64,000 nt of DNA from Shewanella pneumatophori (GCF_023283895.1 NZ_JAKILB010000016.1:1-64000); one strand, 5' to 3'. Counted from the first letter of the stretch, positions 43,511 through 52,991 are shown. The notes: a model not told the origin generated them from the sequence alone. Made by a program: numbers and translations.

Positions 43511-44822
43511 CTCATGGGTTAAAGCGCGCCACCACATTGTTTTTTTAGCAGGCCTTTTTACCGCTTTAGTCATTGCATTTACGATTGAAACTCGTGAATA
43601 CAATCAAGTGTTGGGTAACCTGTCGTTTACTCCAAGCGAGCCAATTCCTTTCCGAGAAAGTCGGGTATTAACCGATGAAGAATATCAATGGGCCAATATT
43701 GCATGGCAGTATTTTGAAAATAACTATCAAGACAACACCGGCTTAGTCAATTCTGTAGACGGTTACCCATCTACAACCATGTGGGATACGGCTTCATATT
43801 TAATGGCCTTGATTTCAGCCCATAGGCTCAATGTTATAGGCTTTGAAGAATTTAGCCTTAAAACCGAAAAAGCCCTTAATTCACTCGCGCGCCTGCCATT
43901 AGTAAGAGACGAACTTCCCAACAAAGCCTACAACACTCAAACATTGGCCATGGTTGATTACGACAATACCCCTGTAGAAGGCGGCATCGGCTGGTCGGCC
44001 ATTGATATTGGCCGAATATTGGTGCCGATGAATATTTTAATCTGGCAGTACCCGCAATTTAATCGCCAAGTAAATGCGGTATTAGAGCATTGGCAAATTA
44101 CCGCCATGACCATAGATGGATACATGTATGGCTCGAGGCTCTCAGTCAGCAATACAATTGAGCTAGTACAAGAGGGGCGAATTGGCTATGAAGAATATGC
44201 TTCTAAAGCATTAAGCTTAATGGGGCGCGATGTATTTAACGCCCTTAAATATGCTGACTACTTAAAACTTATCAACATTAACGGCGTAGACATTCCGACC
44301 GATAGCCGCGATCCAGCCAAGTATCACGCTCATAACTATGTTGTGAGTGAATCTTATATTCTCGACAGCATAGAATTTGGCGGCGACAGTATCTCTAAGG
44401 TATTTGCCTATCGTGTTTATAAAGCGCAAGAAGCGCGCTTTCAACAAGAAGGCATCCTTACAGCCGTAAGCGAGGATCATATCGACCAAGCGCCTTACTT
44501 TGTTTACAACACAGTGTTTTCAGATGGCAAAAAGTGGAACTCAATTACTGATACGGGCGAAGACGCCTCTGCTTACAAAACCCTGTCAACCAAAGCAGCC
44601 TTTGGCTGGTACTCGCTATACGACACCCCATATGCAACCAAATTAATCAACGGTGTCAACCAGCTTAACTCCGACTCCGAAGGTTGGTATTCAGGCCTAT
44701 ATGAAAGCAATGGCGAAATAAATAAAACGCTTACCGCAAACACCAATGGCATTGTTTTAGAGTCACTCGCCTATATCCAGAGTGGTTCTTTACTCAATAT
44801 TGGTGTTGATGCTCAACAATAA
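43497..44822 (+). CDS. DUF3131 protein, membrane-anchored (paralogue A)
   Basis: This 441-residue protein has one N-terminal TM helix (about 13-30) and a large periplasmic DUF3131 domain (about 60-430). The recurring motifs are WDTASYL, ELPNKAYNT, GWSAIDIGR and EGRIGYEEYA. The all-helical pattern and conserved Asp/Glu/Trp residues suggest an (alpha/alpha)-barrel like glycosidases of the beta-glucanase type, but activity is not known. It overlaps the synthase gene by 14 nt, with GAGGAG 8 nt before the ATG. The overlap implies a stoichiometric partner of the synthase. Confidence 0.82.
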   Translation: MESTSSWVKARHHIVFLAGLFTALVIAFTIETREYNQVLGNLSFTPSEPIPFRESRVLTDEEYQWANIAWQYFENNYQDNTGLVNSVDGYPSTTMWDTASYLMALISAHRLNVIGFEEFSLKTEKALNSLARLPLVRDELPNKAYNTQTLAMVDYDNTPVEGGIGWSAIDIGRILVPMNILIWQYPQFNRQVNAVLEHWQITAMTIDGYMYGSRLSVSNTIELVQEGRIGYEEYASKALSLMGRDVFNALKYADYLKLININGVDIPTDSRDPAKYHAHNYVVSESYILDSIEFGGDSISKVFAYRVYKAQEARFQQEGILTAVSEDHIDQAPYFVYNTVFSDGKKWNSITDTGEDASAYKTLSTKAAFGWYSLYDTPYATKLINGVNQLNSDSEGWYSGLYESNGEINKTLTANTNGIVLESLAYIQSGSLLNIGVDAQQ

Positions 44823-44832
44823 AGGGGACTGT

Positions 44833-46227
44833 ATGCGCTTAGTACCACTATTATGCTTAACATGTGCCCTGACAGCTTGCGGCAATAGCTATCAAGGCTT
44901 TTCAAATGACATTGTCAAACGACACAGCCACTGGGATACACCAGAGCCACGCTCTGGAGATCTCACCGAAAAAGAACTAGAAATGGCAATCATTGCCTGG
45001 AAGTACTTTGAAAATAACTATCAAGAATCCACCGGGCTGGTTAATGCGGTAAATAACTATCCGTCGGTTACCTGGTGGGATGCATCATCTTACTTAGCAG
45101 GCATGGTGAGCGCATTAGAGTTTGGCATCATTAAGCGCGAAGAGTTTGATCGCCGCTTTACCAAATTTATTACCACTCTCAACACCATTGACTTGTTTAT
45201 GGGCGAGTTACCCAATAAAGCCTACAACACACAAAACGCTGCAAAAGTAGATTACGCTAACCAGCCAGGTGAAATTGGCTATTCAGCTTTAGATCTAGGA
45301 AGACTACTTATCTGGCTACACATCATTAAGCATCGTTTTCCGCAATATGCCAGTGCTATCGACTCAGCAGTTTTGCGCTGGAACTTTTGCAATGTTGTTG
45401 ATGAAAACGGCACCATGTTTGGCGCACTTCTAGAACCAGGCAAGCCAGTTCAGTACTTACAAGAAGGCCGCTTAGGCTATGAAGAATATGCAGCCAAAGG
45501 GTTTGAGCTGTGGGGTTTTAATGCCGATCAAGCATTGATGCCTGAGCCTTACGCAACAATCAACATGTACGGCTATGATATCCCTTACGACACACGAGAC
45601 CCCCGCAAACTCAAAGCCCATAGTTATGTAGTAACAGAGAGTTATGTTTTAGACGGTATTGAACTTGGTTGGGACGTTACGAGTGATAGATCTGCCCACG
45701 ACGATGATTATAGTCACGAATGGGTCGCTGACTTTGCGCTGCAAATCTATCGAGTACAAGAGAAGCGTTATCACGAGACAGGCATTATTACCGCTCGTAC
45801 TGAGCATCAATTGGCAGGCGCGCCCTACTTTGTTTACGATACTATTTATACCGATGGGTTTGCTTGGAATACCATTTCAGAGGCCGGAGAGTTCCTACCC
45901 CAATATGCTGCGGTAGCGATTAAAGGTGCCATGGGTATGTGGGTATTATGGGACACTGAGTATACCGATTTGCTGTTTGAGCATGTGAGCAATGTTTACG
46001 ACCGAGAGAAAGGCTTTTACGAAGGTATTTATGAAAATGGCACAGGCTTAATCAATACTTTTACCTCAAACAACAACGGTATTTTATTAGAGATCTTGCT
46101 ATACAAAAAACAAGGCAAACTGCTGCAATATCAAGATAAAACTGCGCCAAGCCTTTGGGATAAAGCGCTCAATAATCCTTTTGAATATCAAAGCCAATGC
46201 TTACCTAAACAGTTAGCATCGCAATAA
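44833..46227 (+). CDS. DUF3131 lipoprotein (paralogue B)
   Basis: This 464-residue lipoprotein has lipobox LTAC (Cys16) and a DUF3131 domain with WWDASSYLAG, ELPNKAYNTQ, GYSALDLGR and EGRLGYEEYAAKG. The ATG at 44833 follows AAGGGGA; an upstream in-frame start at 44782 lies inside the previous gene. It begins 10 nt after paralogue A. The +2 residue after Cys is Asn, so outer-membrane sorting is likely. It probably processes or guides the nascent glycan in the periplasm; this is inference. Confidence 0.82.
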   Translation: MRLVPLLCLTCALTACGNSYQGFSNDIVKRHSHWDTPEPRSGDLTEKELEMAIIAWKYFENNYQESTGLVNAVNNYPSVTWWDASSYLAGMVSALEFGIIKREEFDRRFTKFITTLNTIDLFMGELPNKAYNTQNAAKVDYANQPGEIGYSALDLGRLLIWLHIIKHRFPQYASAIDSAVLRWNFCNVVDENGTMFGALLEPGKPVQYLQEGRLGYEEYAAKGFELWGFNADQALMPEPYATINMYGYDIPYDTRDPRKLKAHSYVVTESYVLDGIELGWDVTSDRSAHDDDYSHEWVADFALQIYRVQEKRYHETGIITARTEHQLAGAPYFVYDTIYTDGFAWNTISEAGEFLPQYAAVAIKGAMGMWVLWDTEYTDLLFEHVSNVYDREKGFYEGIYENGTGLINTFTSNNNGILLEILLYKKQGKLLQYQDKTAPSLWDKALNNPFEYQSQCLPKQLASQ

Positions 46228-46235
46228 GGCCTTCT

Positions 46236-47618
46236 ATGCAGAGATATGCTGCACTAGCGCTAATCGTTGTTTGCCTACAAGGCTGTGGTCTTATTTATCA
46301 AGGGGTGCAGTCAGGCGTTTCTGGGGTGAATCAGTCACAACTGCTTCGCCAAGGCCGCCATGGCGAGCTCAACGAACAAGAGCTTGTGTGGGCCAATACT
46401 GCATGGCGTTATTTCAGTAATAACACCCAACTCGCCACTGGACTCGTTAATTCTATTGATAATTATCCAACTATGGATATGACTTCATTGGCAGACTATT
46501 TAATTGCACTGCAAGCCGCTAAACAGTTCGAGCTGATTTCATCACGAGAACACGATGAGCGGCTCACTATGGTGATCGATTTTTTGGCAGATATGCCGCT
46601 CACTCGCCAAGGTGTGCCCAATAAAGTTTATTCCACCAGCAATAGAGGCATGGTCGATTATGCCAATCAAAGTGCAGAACTTGGCTGGTCAGCCATCGAT
46701 ATTGGTCGCTTACTTATTTCGCTAGCGATAACCAAACAAAATAACCCCCAATTTGCTGAATATATAGATAAAGGCGTACTGAGGTGGAATTTTTGTAGTC
46801 TTGTTTCTGAACAAGGCGAGCTATACGGCGGTAATATTTCCGGGGGCCAAGTTCATCCATATAAAGAGGGACGATTGGGCATAGAAGAGTATGCATCTTA
46901 TGGCTATTTAGATTGGGGGATAATTCCCCATAGAAATATAAGCCTCGAGCCCTATGAAGTAATTACAATCAATGGCATTGACCTACTCTTTGATGGCAGA
47001 GATCCGCGCTTTACCGATGTGCTAAGGCCCGTTTTTAGTACCCCCTACCTGTGGCTGGGATTGGAATTTAATTGGGACGATATTGATGATCTCAGTTCAT
47101 CCGATGCTTCCCATAGCAATGATGGCTTAGCCGCAATGGCCGACTCTATTTATTTAGTGCAGCAAAGCCGCTGGCAACAAGAACGTATTTATACCGCCAG
47201 AGGTGAGCACGTTGTCTCGGGTGAGCCTTACTTTGTTTACGATGCAATTTACGCACTTGGTACTCCTTGGATAACGGTAGCTGAAGATGGCAGTAGCCAT
47301 GATCAGTTGGCATTAGTTTCAACCCGAGTCGCGTTTCAAATGTGGGCACTTTGGAAAACCGACTACACCGACAAGCTACTTACCTTAGTGCAAGAGATGT
47401 ATCACCCTCAGCGCGGCTGGTATGAGGGCCGTTATGAACGCTCAAGCGCCTATGAAAAGAGCATTACCTTAAAGACCAATGCTGGTGTTCTAGAAGCTTT
47501 GCTCTATAAGCAGGTCGGTAAGTTGTACCAACCCAATAGTGACAAGCAATATCGCGACGTTCGCTTTAACTCGCGCTTTAATCATCCAGGAAAATGCCTA
47601 ACGGAGACCTTCAAATGA
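46236..47618 (+). CDS. DUF3131 lipoprotein (paralogue C, diverged)
   Basis: This 460-residue lipoprotein has lipobox LQGC (Cys17). The DUF3131 motifs are present as GVPNKVYST, GWSAIDIGR and EGRLGIEEYAS, but the usual WD(T/A)(A/S)S block reads MDMTSLADYL, so the Trp-Asp pair is lost. This copy may be structural or have altered specificity. AAGG lies 6 nt before the ATG. Its stop codon overlaps the next start (ATGA). Confidence 0.8.
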   Translation: MQRYAALALIVVCLQGCGLIYQGVQSGVSGVNQSQLLRQGRHGELNEQELVWANTAWRYFSNNTQLATGLVNSIDNYPTMDMTSLADYLIALQAAKQFELISSREHDERLTMVIDFLADMPLTRQGVPNKVYSTSNRGMVDYANQSAELGWSAIDIGRLLISLAITKQNNPQFAEYIDKGVLRWNFCSLVSEQGELYGGNISGGQVHPYKEGRLGIEEYASYGYLDWGIIPHRNISLEPYEVITINGIDLLFDGRDPRFTDVLRPVFSTPYLWLGLEFNWDDIDDLSSSDASHSNDGLAAMADSIYLVQQSRWQQERIYTARGEHVVSGEPYFVYDAIYALGTPWITVAEDGSSHDQLALVSTRVAFQMWALWKTDYTDKLLTLVQEMYHPQRGWYEGRYERSSAYEKSITLKTNAGVLEALLYKQVGKLYQPNSDKQYRDVRFNSRFNHPGKCLTETFK

Positions 47619-48553
47619 GTAAACGTTATCGCTGGGCAATTACGCTAGTGAGCCTTGGCCTTCTCATTAGCCTAGCAGCCTATGCCCAACCACAGCCCCT
47701 TTCTCTAAAACCCTTTAGTAAGGGCAATTACCTCGTTAAAAAAGGCGCCTACGATCAAGCTGCTACACATTGGCATCAGCTCAGTATTCAGTTTATGAGT
47801 AACTCACAAAACCTATCTCCACAGCAAATGTGGCAAGGTGCGGGCCTCGCCGCCTCATTAGCGGCCATCGCCGCCGATAAAGCCCAAGATCCTATTGCCT
47901 ATCAATACTGGGCTGATAGTACGCGCTACTTACTCACAGGTGGAACAAATTGGTCACAGTTACAACAGCAATTACATCAACGTTTTGAAACAGCTAATAC
48001 CCAACTGTCAGTCGTGATGCAAGTTAATGACATCAATGCTGGTATAGATGCGTCACTGGATCTGGAGCTTAACGTATTACAAGTATGGGATGACAAATTA
48101 GCCGTATTTGAATTTACTTCTCCGCGACTTGGACTCAATCGTCCGCAGCAAAATAGCGATATGACGACGGTAGTTGCTAATCCCTATTCGGCAGAACAAA
48201 CCCAGCAAAATACGCAAAACAGTGGTGAGAAAAAGCTATCAGGGATCCAAACCAATGTATCGCAGACACCCGCTTTTACCATTGCGCCAGTTCTAGCAGA
48301 AGACACACTAAAAGAAACTGTTGAGCAATCAAGTTTACCGCAACAGCAAACTGAACAAGTCAACTCATCTGCGACTGCGATATCTGCTGCCGCGCAACAG
48401 AGCCCAATGGCTAAAGGTAACCTGTTACCAACACAAAACCATCAGGTCAAAGCGAAACAAAAGCGTCAAATCGAGCCAGTTCCATCTCAGCCAGAATCAC
48501 TGCCAGCGAAAACTGAACAGCAAGAGAAGCCCCTTGAGGATAACCGGAACTAA
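47615..48553 (+). CDS. Exported protein with TPR-like start and Gln/Pro-rich tail
   Basis: This 312-residue protein has a signal peptide or anchor (about 7-26, AYAQP). A helical repeat-like segment (about 35-135: GNYLVKKGAYDQAATHWHQL) is followed by a low-complexity Gln/Ser/Pro/Lys tail (about 180-312). TPR proteins of polysaccharide systems (BcsC, AlgK, PelE) bridge synthase and outer-membrane pore, and this one may do the same. The start ATG overlaps the previous stop codon. I do not recognise the family. Confidence 0.65.
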   Translation: MSKRYRWAITLVSLGLLISLAAYAQPQPLSLKPFSKGNYLVKKGAYDQAATHWHQLSIQFMSNSQNLSPQQMWQGAGLAASLAAIAADKAQDPIAYQYWADSTRYLLTGGTNWSQLQQQLHQRFETANTQLSVVMQVNDINAGIDASLDLELNVLQVWDDKLAVFEFTSPRLGLNRPQQNSDMTTVVANPYSAEQTQQNTQNSGEKKLSGIQTNVSQTPAFTIAPVLAEDTLKETVEQSSLPQQQTEQVNSSATAISAAAQQSPMAKGNLLPTQNHQVKAKQKRQIEPVPSQPESLPAKTEQQEKPLEDNRN

Positions 48554-48609
48554 TAGGCAATTTACACATGACAAATCGCCTAGAAACTTGCTGTTTTTTA
48601 AATCTATTA

Positions 48610-48632
48610 CTAGCCTAATAGATAACGGCTAG
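48610..48632 (+). terminator. Weak hairpin inside the cluster
   Basis: CTAGCC pairs with GGCTAG around an 11-nt loop, followed by an AT-rich tail. It lies 57 nt after the TPR-like gene and could be a partial terminator before the second half of the cluster. Confidence 0.35.
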
Positions 48633-48697
48633 ATTCTATTTCTAAATAGCTTTGCCGCCGTTTATCAGGAAGAGTAGCACCATAGAAAGGATTCGTT

Positions 48698-49975
48698 ATG
48701 ATGACCCCCAGAGAAGATCTAGAGCAGCTATACCGCGCAGCAAGCAACCAGTTTGACCTAACCGAAGCTTCTCACCAAGAGGCGCTGCTAGAATTGGCAG
48801 ACTCTTTACTCGACCTGCAACGAACTCCACCAGAGCAATTGATTTTGCTATCGCAAAAAGAGGACTGCCCACTAGCCTTTCGTCTTGCAGTTAAGCTTGT
48901 GCTTTCAAGACAATATGCCGAACAAATTAAGCAACCAATCACAGTGGGTGTCGTATTTGCCATGTGGGGAGAGCACCATAGATTATTGGGTAAATCGAGC
49001 AACAACCCTAACGGTGAAAACTCGCTACTAACCAAAGTCAATCAATTAGATTGGATCTGCCGCGACACCCCCATCGACTGGCGCTTATATCCAGTTGACG
49101 ATGGCTGCCCTCACGCAAGTTTCGATATCGCTACTCGTATAGCGGAAAACTCAGCCCAAAGCGCTAAAATTCAGGTATTAAAACTCAGTGACGGCATTAA
49201 GCTTGATCACGGCCCCTTAGTAAACCTACAACACGTTGATGACTCCAAAAAAGGTGGCGCGATTATTCACGGCTGTGTACAAGCCTTAGAGGACAATGTC
49301 GATGCCGTGCTATATACAGATGCGGATAACTCAGTGCATATGGGGCAATTAGGCCTAATACTACAACCCTTTATTGAGCAGCATGCACAAGTTGTGCTGG
49401 GCAATAGAAAACACCCAATGTCAGTGCTAGTAAAACAAGAACAACGCTGGGGAATAGGGATCAAGACGCTACGTCATATGCAAAGAATGGTTGGTTCGAG
49501 TATCTTCTCTAAAGGTATTCACGACACGCAAGCCGCCTATAAACTGTTTAGCCGTGAAGCACTTTTCTGCATTTTAGCTAAACCAAGCGTATTTGATTTT
49601 TCATTCGATACTGATTGGATTCTCGCGGCGATGCAGCACAACCTAAAAATAGATACTATTCCCTTTGCTTTTGTTGATTCCGCTGCAGAATCAGCTTCTA
49701 TTACTCAAGGGCCAATGAGCACTTGGTTAACCTTATTGCAGGGGCTAGTTACCGCGCTAAGAGCCAGAAATATTTATTACAGTAAAGAGATGGCACAAGT
49801 GATTGATGAGCATGTTAGAACAGCTAAAGATCTTGAGCTAATCATAGATACACTGCCCGATGAATTACTGGATGCCAAAGACTGCGAGCTTGGCAATGAG
49901 GCTTTAATGACCCCACAGGCATTATCCACTTGGTTAACCAAGGTCAAAGCGACGCCATTTGAGTCCAGCTTATAA
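48698..49975 (+). CDS. Soluble GT-A family-2 glycosyltransferase
   Basis: This 425-residue protein has no TM helix. The GT-A core runs from about residue 85 to 330 with YPVDDGCPHAS, KKGGAIIHGCVQAL, TDADNS (DxD) and the acceptor-side DTQAAYKLFSREA, similar to dolichyl-phosphate-mannose synthase-like enzymes. The N-terminal 80 residues are helical. It may prime the polymer or add side sugars. AGGA lies 6 nt before the ATG at 48698. Donor and acceptor are unknown. Confidence 0.78.
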   Translation: MMTPREDLEQLYRAASNQFDLTEASHQEALLELADSLLDLQRTPPEQLILLSQKEDCPLAFRLAVKLVLSRQYAEQIKQPITVGVVFAMWGEHHRLLGKSSNNPNGENSLLTKVNQLDWICRDTPIDWRLYPVDDGCPHASFDIATRIAENSAQSAKIQVLKLSDGIKLDHGPLVNLQHVDDSKKGGAIIHGCVQALEDNVDAVLYTDADNSVHMGQLGLILQPFIEQHAQVVLGNRKHPMSVLVKQEQRWGIGIKTLRHMQRMVGSSIFSKGIHDTQAAYKLFSREALFCILAKPSVFDFSFDTDWILAAMQHNLKIDTIPFAFVDSAAESASITQGPMSTWLTLLQGLVTALRARNIYYSKEMAQVIDEHVRTAKDLELIIDTLPDELLDAKDCELGNEALMTPQALSTWLTKVKATPFESSL

Positions 49976-50018
49976 CCTCAACAAGTACATTGGATGCAGC
50001 CAAGCAAGGAAGCGAGTG

Positions 50019-50345
50019 ATGATAAAAATTGAAGAACTTAAGGCAATATGCGGTGATGATGATTCTATGGTGGAAATGCTGCTAAACCTATACATGGAAG
50101 AATATGGTCAATGCGATAGTGTCATTCAGCAAAGATATACTAGTGATGATCTCGATGGTTTATTTAAAATATCCCATGAATTAAAAGGTATGTTTAGCAA
50201 TCTCTGTGCGCAAGATGCTATGACTTTAGCCCAAATCGTAGAGTCTAGCTCACAAGCAGGTACACTGCCGGAAGAGAGCGCCATCAAAGATCTATGCCAA
50301 GAAATTCGTGCCATTAATCAGCAAATCAACACTATATTAGCCTAA
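50019..50345 (+). CDS. HPt phosphotransfer protein
   Basis: This 108-residue single HPt domain has the phospho-acceptor His53 in KISHELKG, followed by MFSNLCAQD. The ATG at 50019 follows AAGGA by 8 nt. It starts 43 nt after the glycosyltransferase gene. It is likely the phosphodonor for the REC-PP2C protein at 38371, by analogy with Pseudomonas HptB and HsbR. A hybrid kinase that could feed it is encoded at 54877, on the same strand. Confidence 0.87.
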   Translation: MIKIEELKAICGDDDSMVEMLLNLYMEEYGQCDSVIQQRYTSDDLDGLFKISHELKGMFSNLCAQDAMTLAQIVESSSQAGTLPEESAIKDLCQEIRAINQQINTILA

Positions 50346-50364
50346 GTAATGGTTCAGTGATGGC

Positions 50365-51846
50365 ATGCCCAAAACTCACCACTCAAGCTATTGCTTCTTG
50401 GTTTTACTGTTCGCGGCACTATTAAATACTGGTGCCGCGGCTTCAGCTTCTGAGTTGCCAGCCCAACCGCAAACCATTTCACGTAATTTACAACATGCAA
50501 AAGACTCACCTCCAGTAACCATCCGCTTTCAACGCCGAGCGGTGATCCCGAAGGTTAGTCATGACTCAGAATTAGTCACTCAAGCGGTTCAAACTAACCA
50601 GACTAAACAAGCATCCACGAAAATTAACCCAACAGCTGCCGAGTTAACCCCAACTAAGCACACAGTCGTTATTGAGTTAACTCGCCATGAAAAATTACTC
50701 ATCAATAAAGCCAAACGCTATTTTGATAAAAACTGGAATGCAACCACAGGTTTAATTGATTCTGTACAAGGCTACACTCACGCAACCATGTGGGATGTCG
50801 CAAGTGGTATTGGCGGATTATTAGCGCTTGAAGCACTATCTGAAAACTCGCAACAACTCACTGACTTCAGACTGGAAAAAATGCTCGATACATTACTCGA
50901 GCTGCCGTTATACAAAGCGACCTTGCCCAATAGACAATATAATACTCGTACAGCTCAGCCCTCTGGCAGAATGAGTCAAACAGCAGCGAATGGTAATGGC
51001 TGGTCTGCACTAGACTTAGGTAGGCTGTATATTTGGCTGGAAATACTCAAGCGCCATAAACCTTTTCTAGCCAATAAAATACATCAACTAAAATCCAAAT
51101 GGTTACTTGAGCGTGCTACACACAAGGGCAATTTATACGGCACTAAGCTTACCTCTAAAAAAGAATATTTCCGCCAAGAAGGTCGTTTAGGCTACTTACA
51201 ATATGCGGCGACTGGTTACCAACTCGCTGGACTAGATGTTGCTACCGCTTTTGAATGTGACAAACTCGAAACCACTGAGTTAAACGGTATAAAATTACTT
51301 ATTGATAGAGGTAATTTACCCTTTTTCACTTTAGACCCTTACTTACTCTACGCCATAGAAATAGGCTATGAGAAATCATGCTGGAATCAGCTTTTATCTC
51401 TATATCAATTGCATAAACAAAATGCACAAACGACTAGCAAACTCTCAGCCTACGCTGAAGACTCGTTAAATAAAGCACCTTGGTTTTTATACAACAACAT
51501 CACTTACCAAGGTAAGCCTTGGCAAAGTGTATCTCACGCAGGCAAAGCTGTTAGTTACCCACAAACCTTTAGCAATAAAGCGGCATTTGCTATGAGCGTG
51601 CTGTTTGATGAAGCCTACGGCCAACAGCTTGCCGATCTCGTTATTAGTAATAGCGCTCGTCATAACGTTATCCCAACCGGCCTTTATGCCAACGGTAAAA
51701 CAAATACCGCCTATAATATAAATACTAACTCACTGATCTTAGTTAGCCTTTGGTATAAATCTCGCGCCAAGCGGGCAATTCTCCCCTCTTTAGAACAGCG
51801 AGATATTAAACAAGCAACAACGGCAATATCAGCCATAAACCATTAA
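50365..51846 (+). CDS. DUF3131 exported protein (paralogue D)
   Basis: This 493-residue protein has a signal peptide (about 8-27), a 90-residue Thr/Gln-rich linker and a DUF3131 domain with TMWDVASGIGG, LPNRQYNT, GWSALDLGR and EGRLGYLQYAATG. It is the most distant of the four copies (NRQYNT for NKAYNT, LQYA for EEYA). It lacks a lipobox, so it is probably soluble in the periplasm or held by the long linker. It lies 19 nt behind the HPt gene. Confidence 0.8.
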   Translation: MPKTHHSSYCFLVLLFAALLNTGAAASASELPAQPQTISRNLQHAKDSPPVTIRFQRRAVIPKVSHDSELVTQAVQTNQTKQASTKINPTAAELTPTKHTVVIELTRHEKLLINKAKRYFDKNWNATTGLIDSVQGYTHATMWDVASGIGGLLALEALSENSQQLTDFRLEKMLDTLLELPLYKATLPNRQYNTRTAQPSGRMSQTAANGNGWSALDLGRLYIWLEILKRHKPFLANKIHQLKSKWLLERATHKGNLYGTKLTSKKEYFRQEGRLGYLQYAATGYQLAGLDVATAFECDKLETTELNGIKLLIDRGNLPFFTLDPYLLYAIEIGYEKSCWNQLLSLYQLHKQNAQTTSKLSAYAEDSLNKAPWFLYNNITYQGKPWQSVSHAGKAVSYPQTFSNKAAFAMSVLFDEAYGQQLADLVISNSARHNVIPTGLYANGKTNTAYNINTNSLILVSLWYKSRAKRAILPSLEQRDIKQATTAISAINH

Positions 51847-51935
51847 AAGAGATCTGGCGATAATAGTCACAATCACAGCAAGATAATCATTTATAGGAAG
51901 CGCAGGCAACAAGCGCATTTTAGCAAGGAAGCACA

Positions 51936-52952
51936 TTGACTCAGTGTTTAATAGGGAAAAATAGTAGCAATACTAAAGTTGTTACCTTGCTAGGTATCGG
52001 CTCTCTACTCACATTTTCGAGTAGCGCTGCTGAGCACCAAACCCAAATGGCTAAACATGCTCCTAAGAGCAATCCAGCGGCCGTTATCAATGCGCCTACG
52101 CCTATCACAGATAACCCAAGTGAAAGCGAAGCTGATCTGGTTTGGAAAGGGATAAGTAGTTCGTTTATGCTGCCTATTGAAGAATGGAATGCAGATACAC
52201 CTTGGTACAAGCGTTGGAGTGCTAGCGTCAATTTAGGCTATCCGCTAGTCGATACGCCGGCAGTATTGCCCGCAAATTCGACCACAGGCCCAAGCAATCA
52301 AAACTTCACCGCTAGCCTGTCATTAAAATATGCCATCATAGGTAACTGGTTTGTCTCCGCCACCGCTTATCACTATTTTGATAACGATCTACAGCAGGCG
52401 TGGAACCCAGACTTTACTTATGTGTTTGGTTATAGCGACTGGCGTCCTTATACATTTAGCTTACTCTACTCAAATTACGGTGGTAACCGCTTCAACCCAA
52501 GTGATGGGGTTAAGCACACAGAGTTCTCACAAGGTACTTGGTCATTAGGCTGGAAGTTTCCTGTGACTAAACCCTTTATTGACTGGTTATCGTTTACTGA
52601 TGATGGCGCTATAGGCTGCCAAATTGATTATAACTACACGCCTGAGTATTTCGATTTAGAAAGTGTGGAATATAAAACCCAACATCAAACGGTAAGCTTA
52701 GGTTGTAAGTATTCCATTGTCGGTAATTGGTACGTCAACGCGACTGCATTTTATTATTTAGATAGTGCGCAGAAACAACCCTGGAACCCTGACTTTACTT
52801 ATGGGTTTGGTTATTTTGACTGGCGACCTGGCACCATTACCGTGCAATACAATAACTACTCAGGTAATCGTTGGAATAGCGCAGACAGAGGGCCTGATAC
52901 AGGCCGCTTTAAAGATGGTTCCATCAGCATTAGTTACTCATTTAAGTTCTAA
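51936..52952 (+). CDS. Outer-membrane barrel with internal duplication
   Basis: This 338-residue protein starts with TTG, supported by AAGGAA 5 nt upstream. After a signal-like segment (about 12-32) and a Pro/Ala linker comes a beta-barrel-like region ending SISISYSFKF. Two copies of a 59-residue unit (about 128-186 and 253-313) share GNW-V-ATA-YY-D, WNPDFTY-FGY-DWRP and GNR-N. The position at the end of the cluster suggests the export pore of the polysaccharide. I do not know the family. Confidence 0.68.
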   Translation: MTQCLIGKNSSNTKVVTLLGIGSLLTFSSSAAEHQTQMAKHAPKSNPAAVINAPTPITDNPSESEADLVWKGISSSFMLPIEEWNADTPWYKRWSASVNLGYPLVDTPAVLPANSTTGPSNQNFTASLSLKYAIIGNWFVSATAYHYFDNDLQQAWNPDFTYVFGYSDWRPYTFSLLYSNYGGNRFNPSDGVKHTEFSQGTWSLGWKFPVTKPFIDWLSFTDDGAIGCQIDYNYTPEYFDLESVEYKTQHQTVSLGCKYSIVGNWYVNATAFYYLDSAQKQPWNPDFTYGFGYFDWRPGTITVQYNNYSGNRWNSADRGPDTGRFKDGSISISYSFKF

Positions 52953-52991
52953 CATTACACGCGCGACCTAATACCTATCTGCATGAGATTA

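Noticed and set aside
50365..51846. Known glycosidase name for DUF3131
   Set aside because: The helical pattern suggests an (alpha/alpha)-barrel, but I cannot show catalytic residues or activity from sequence alone.
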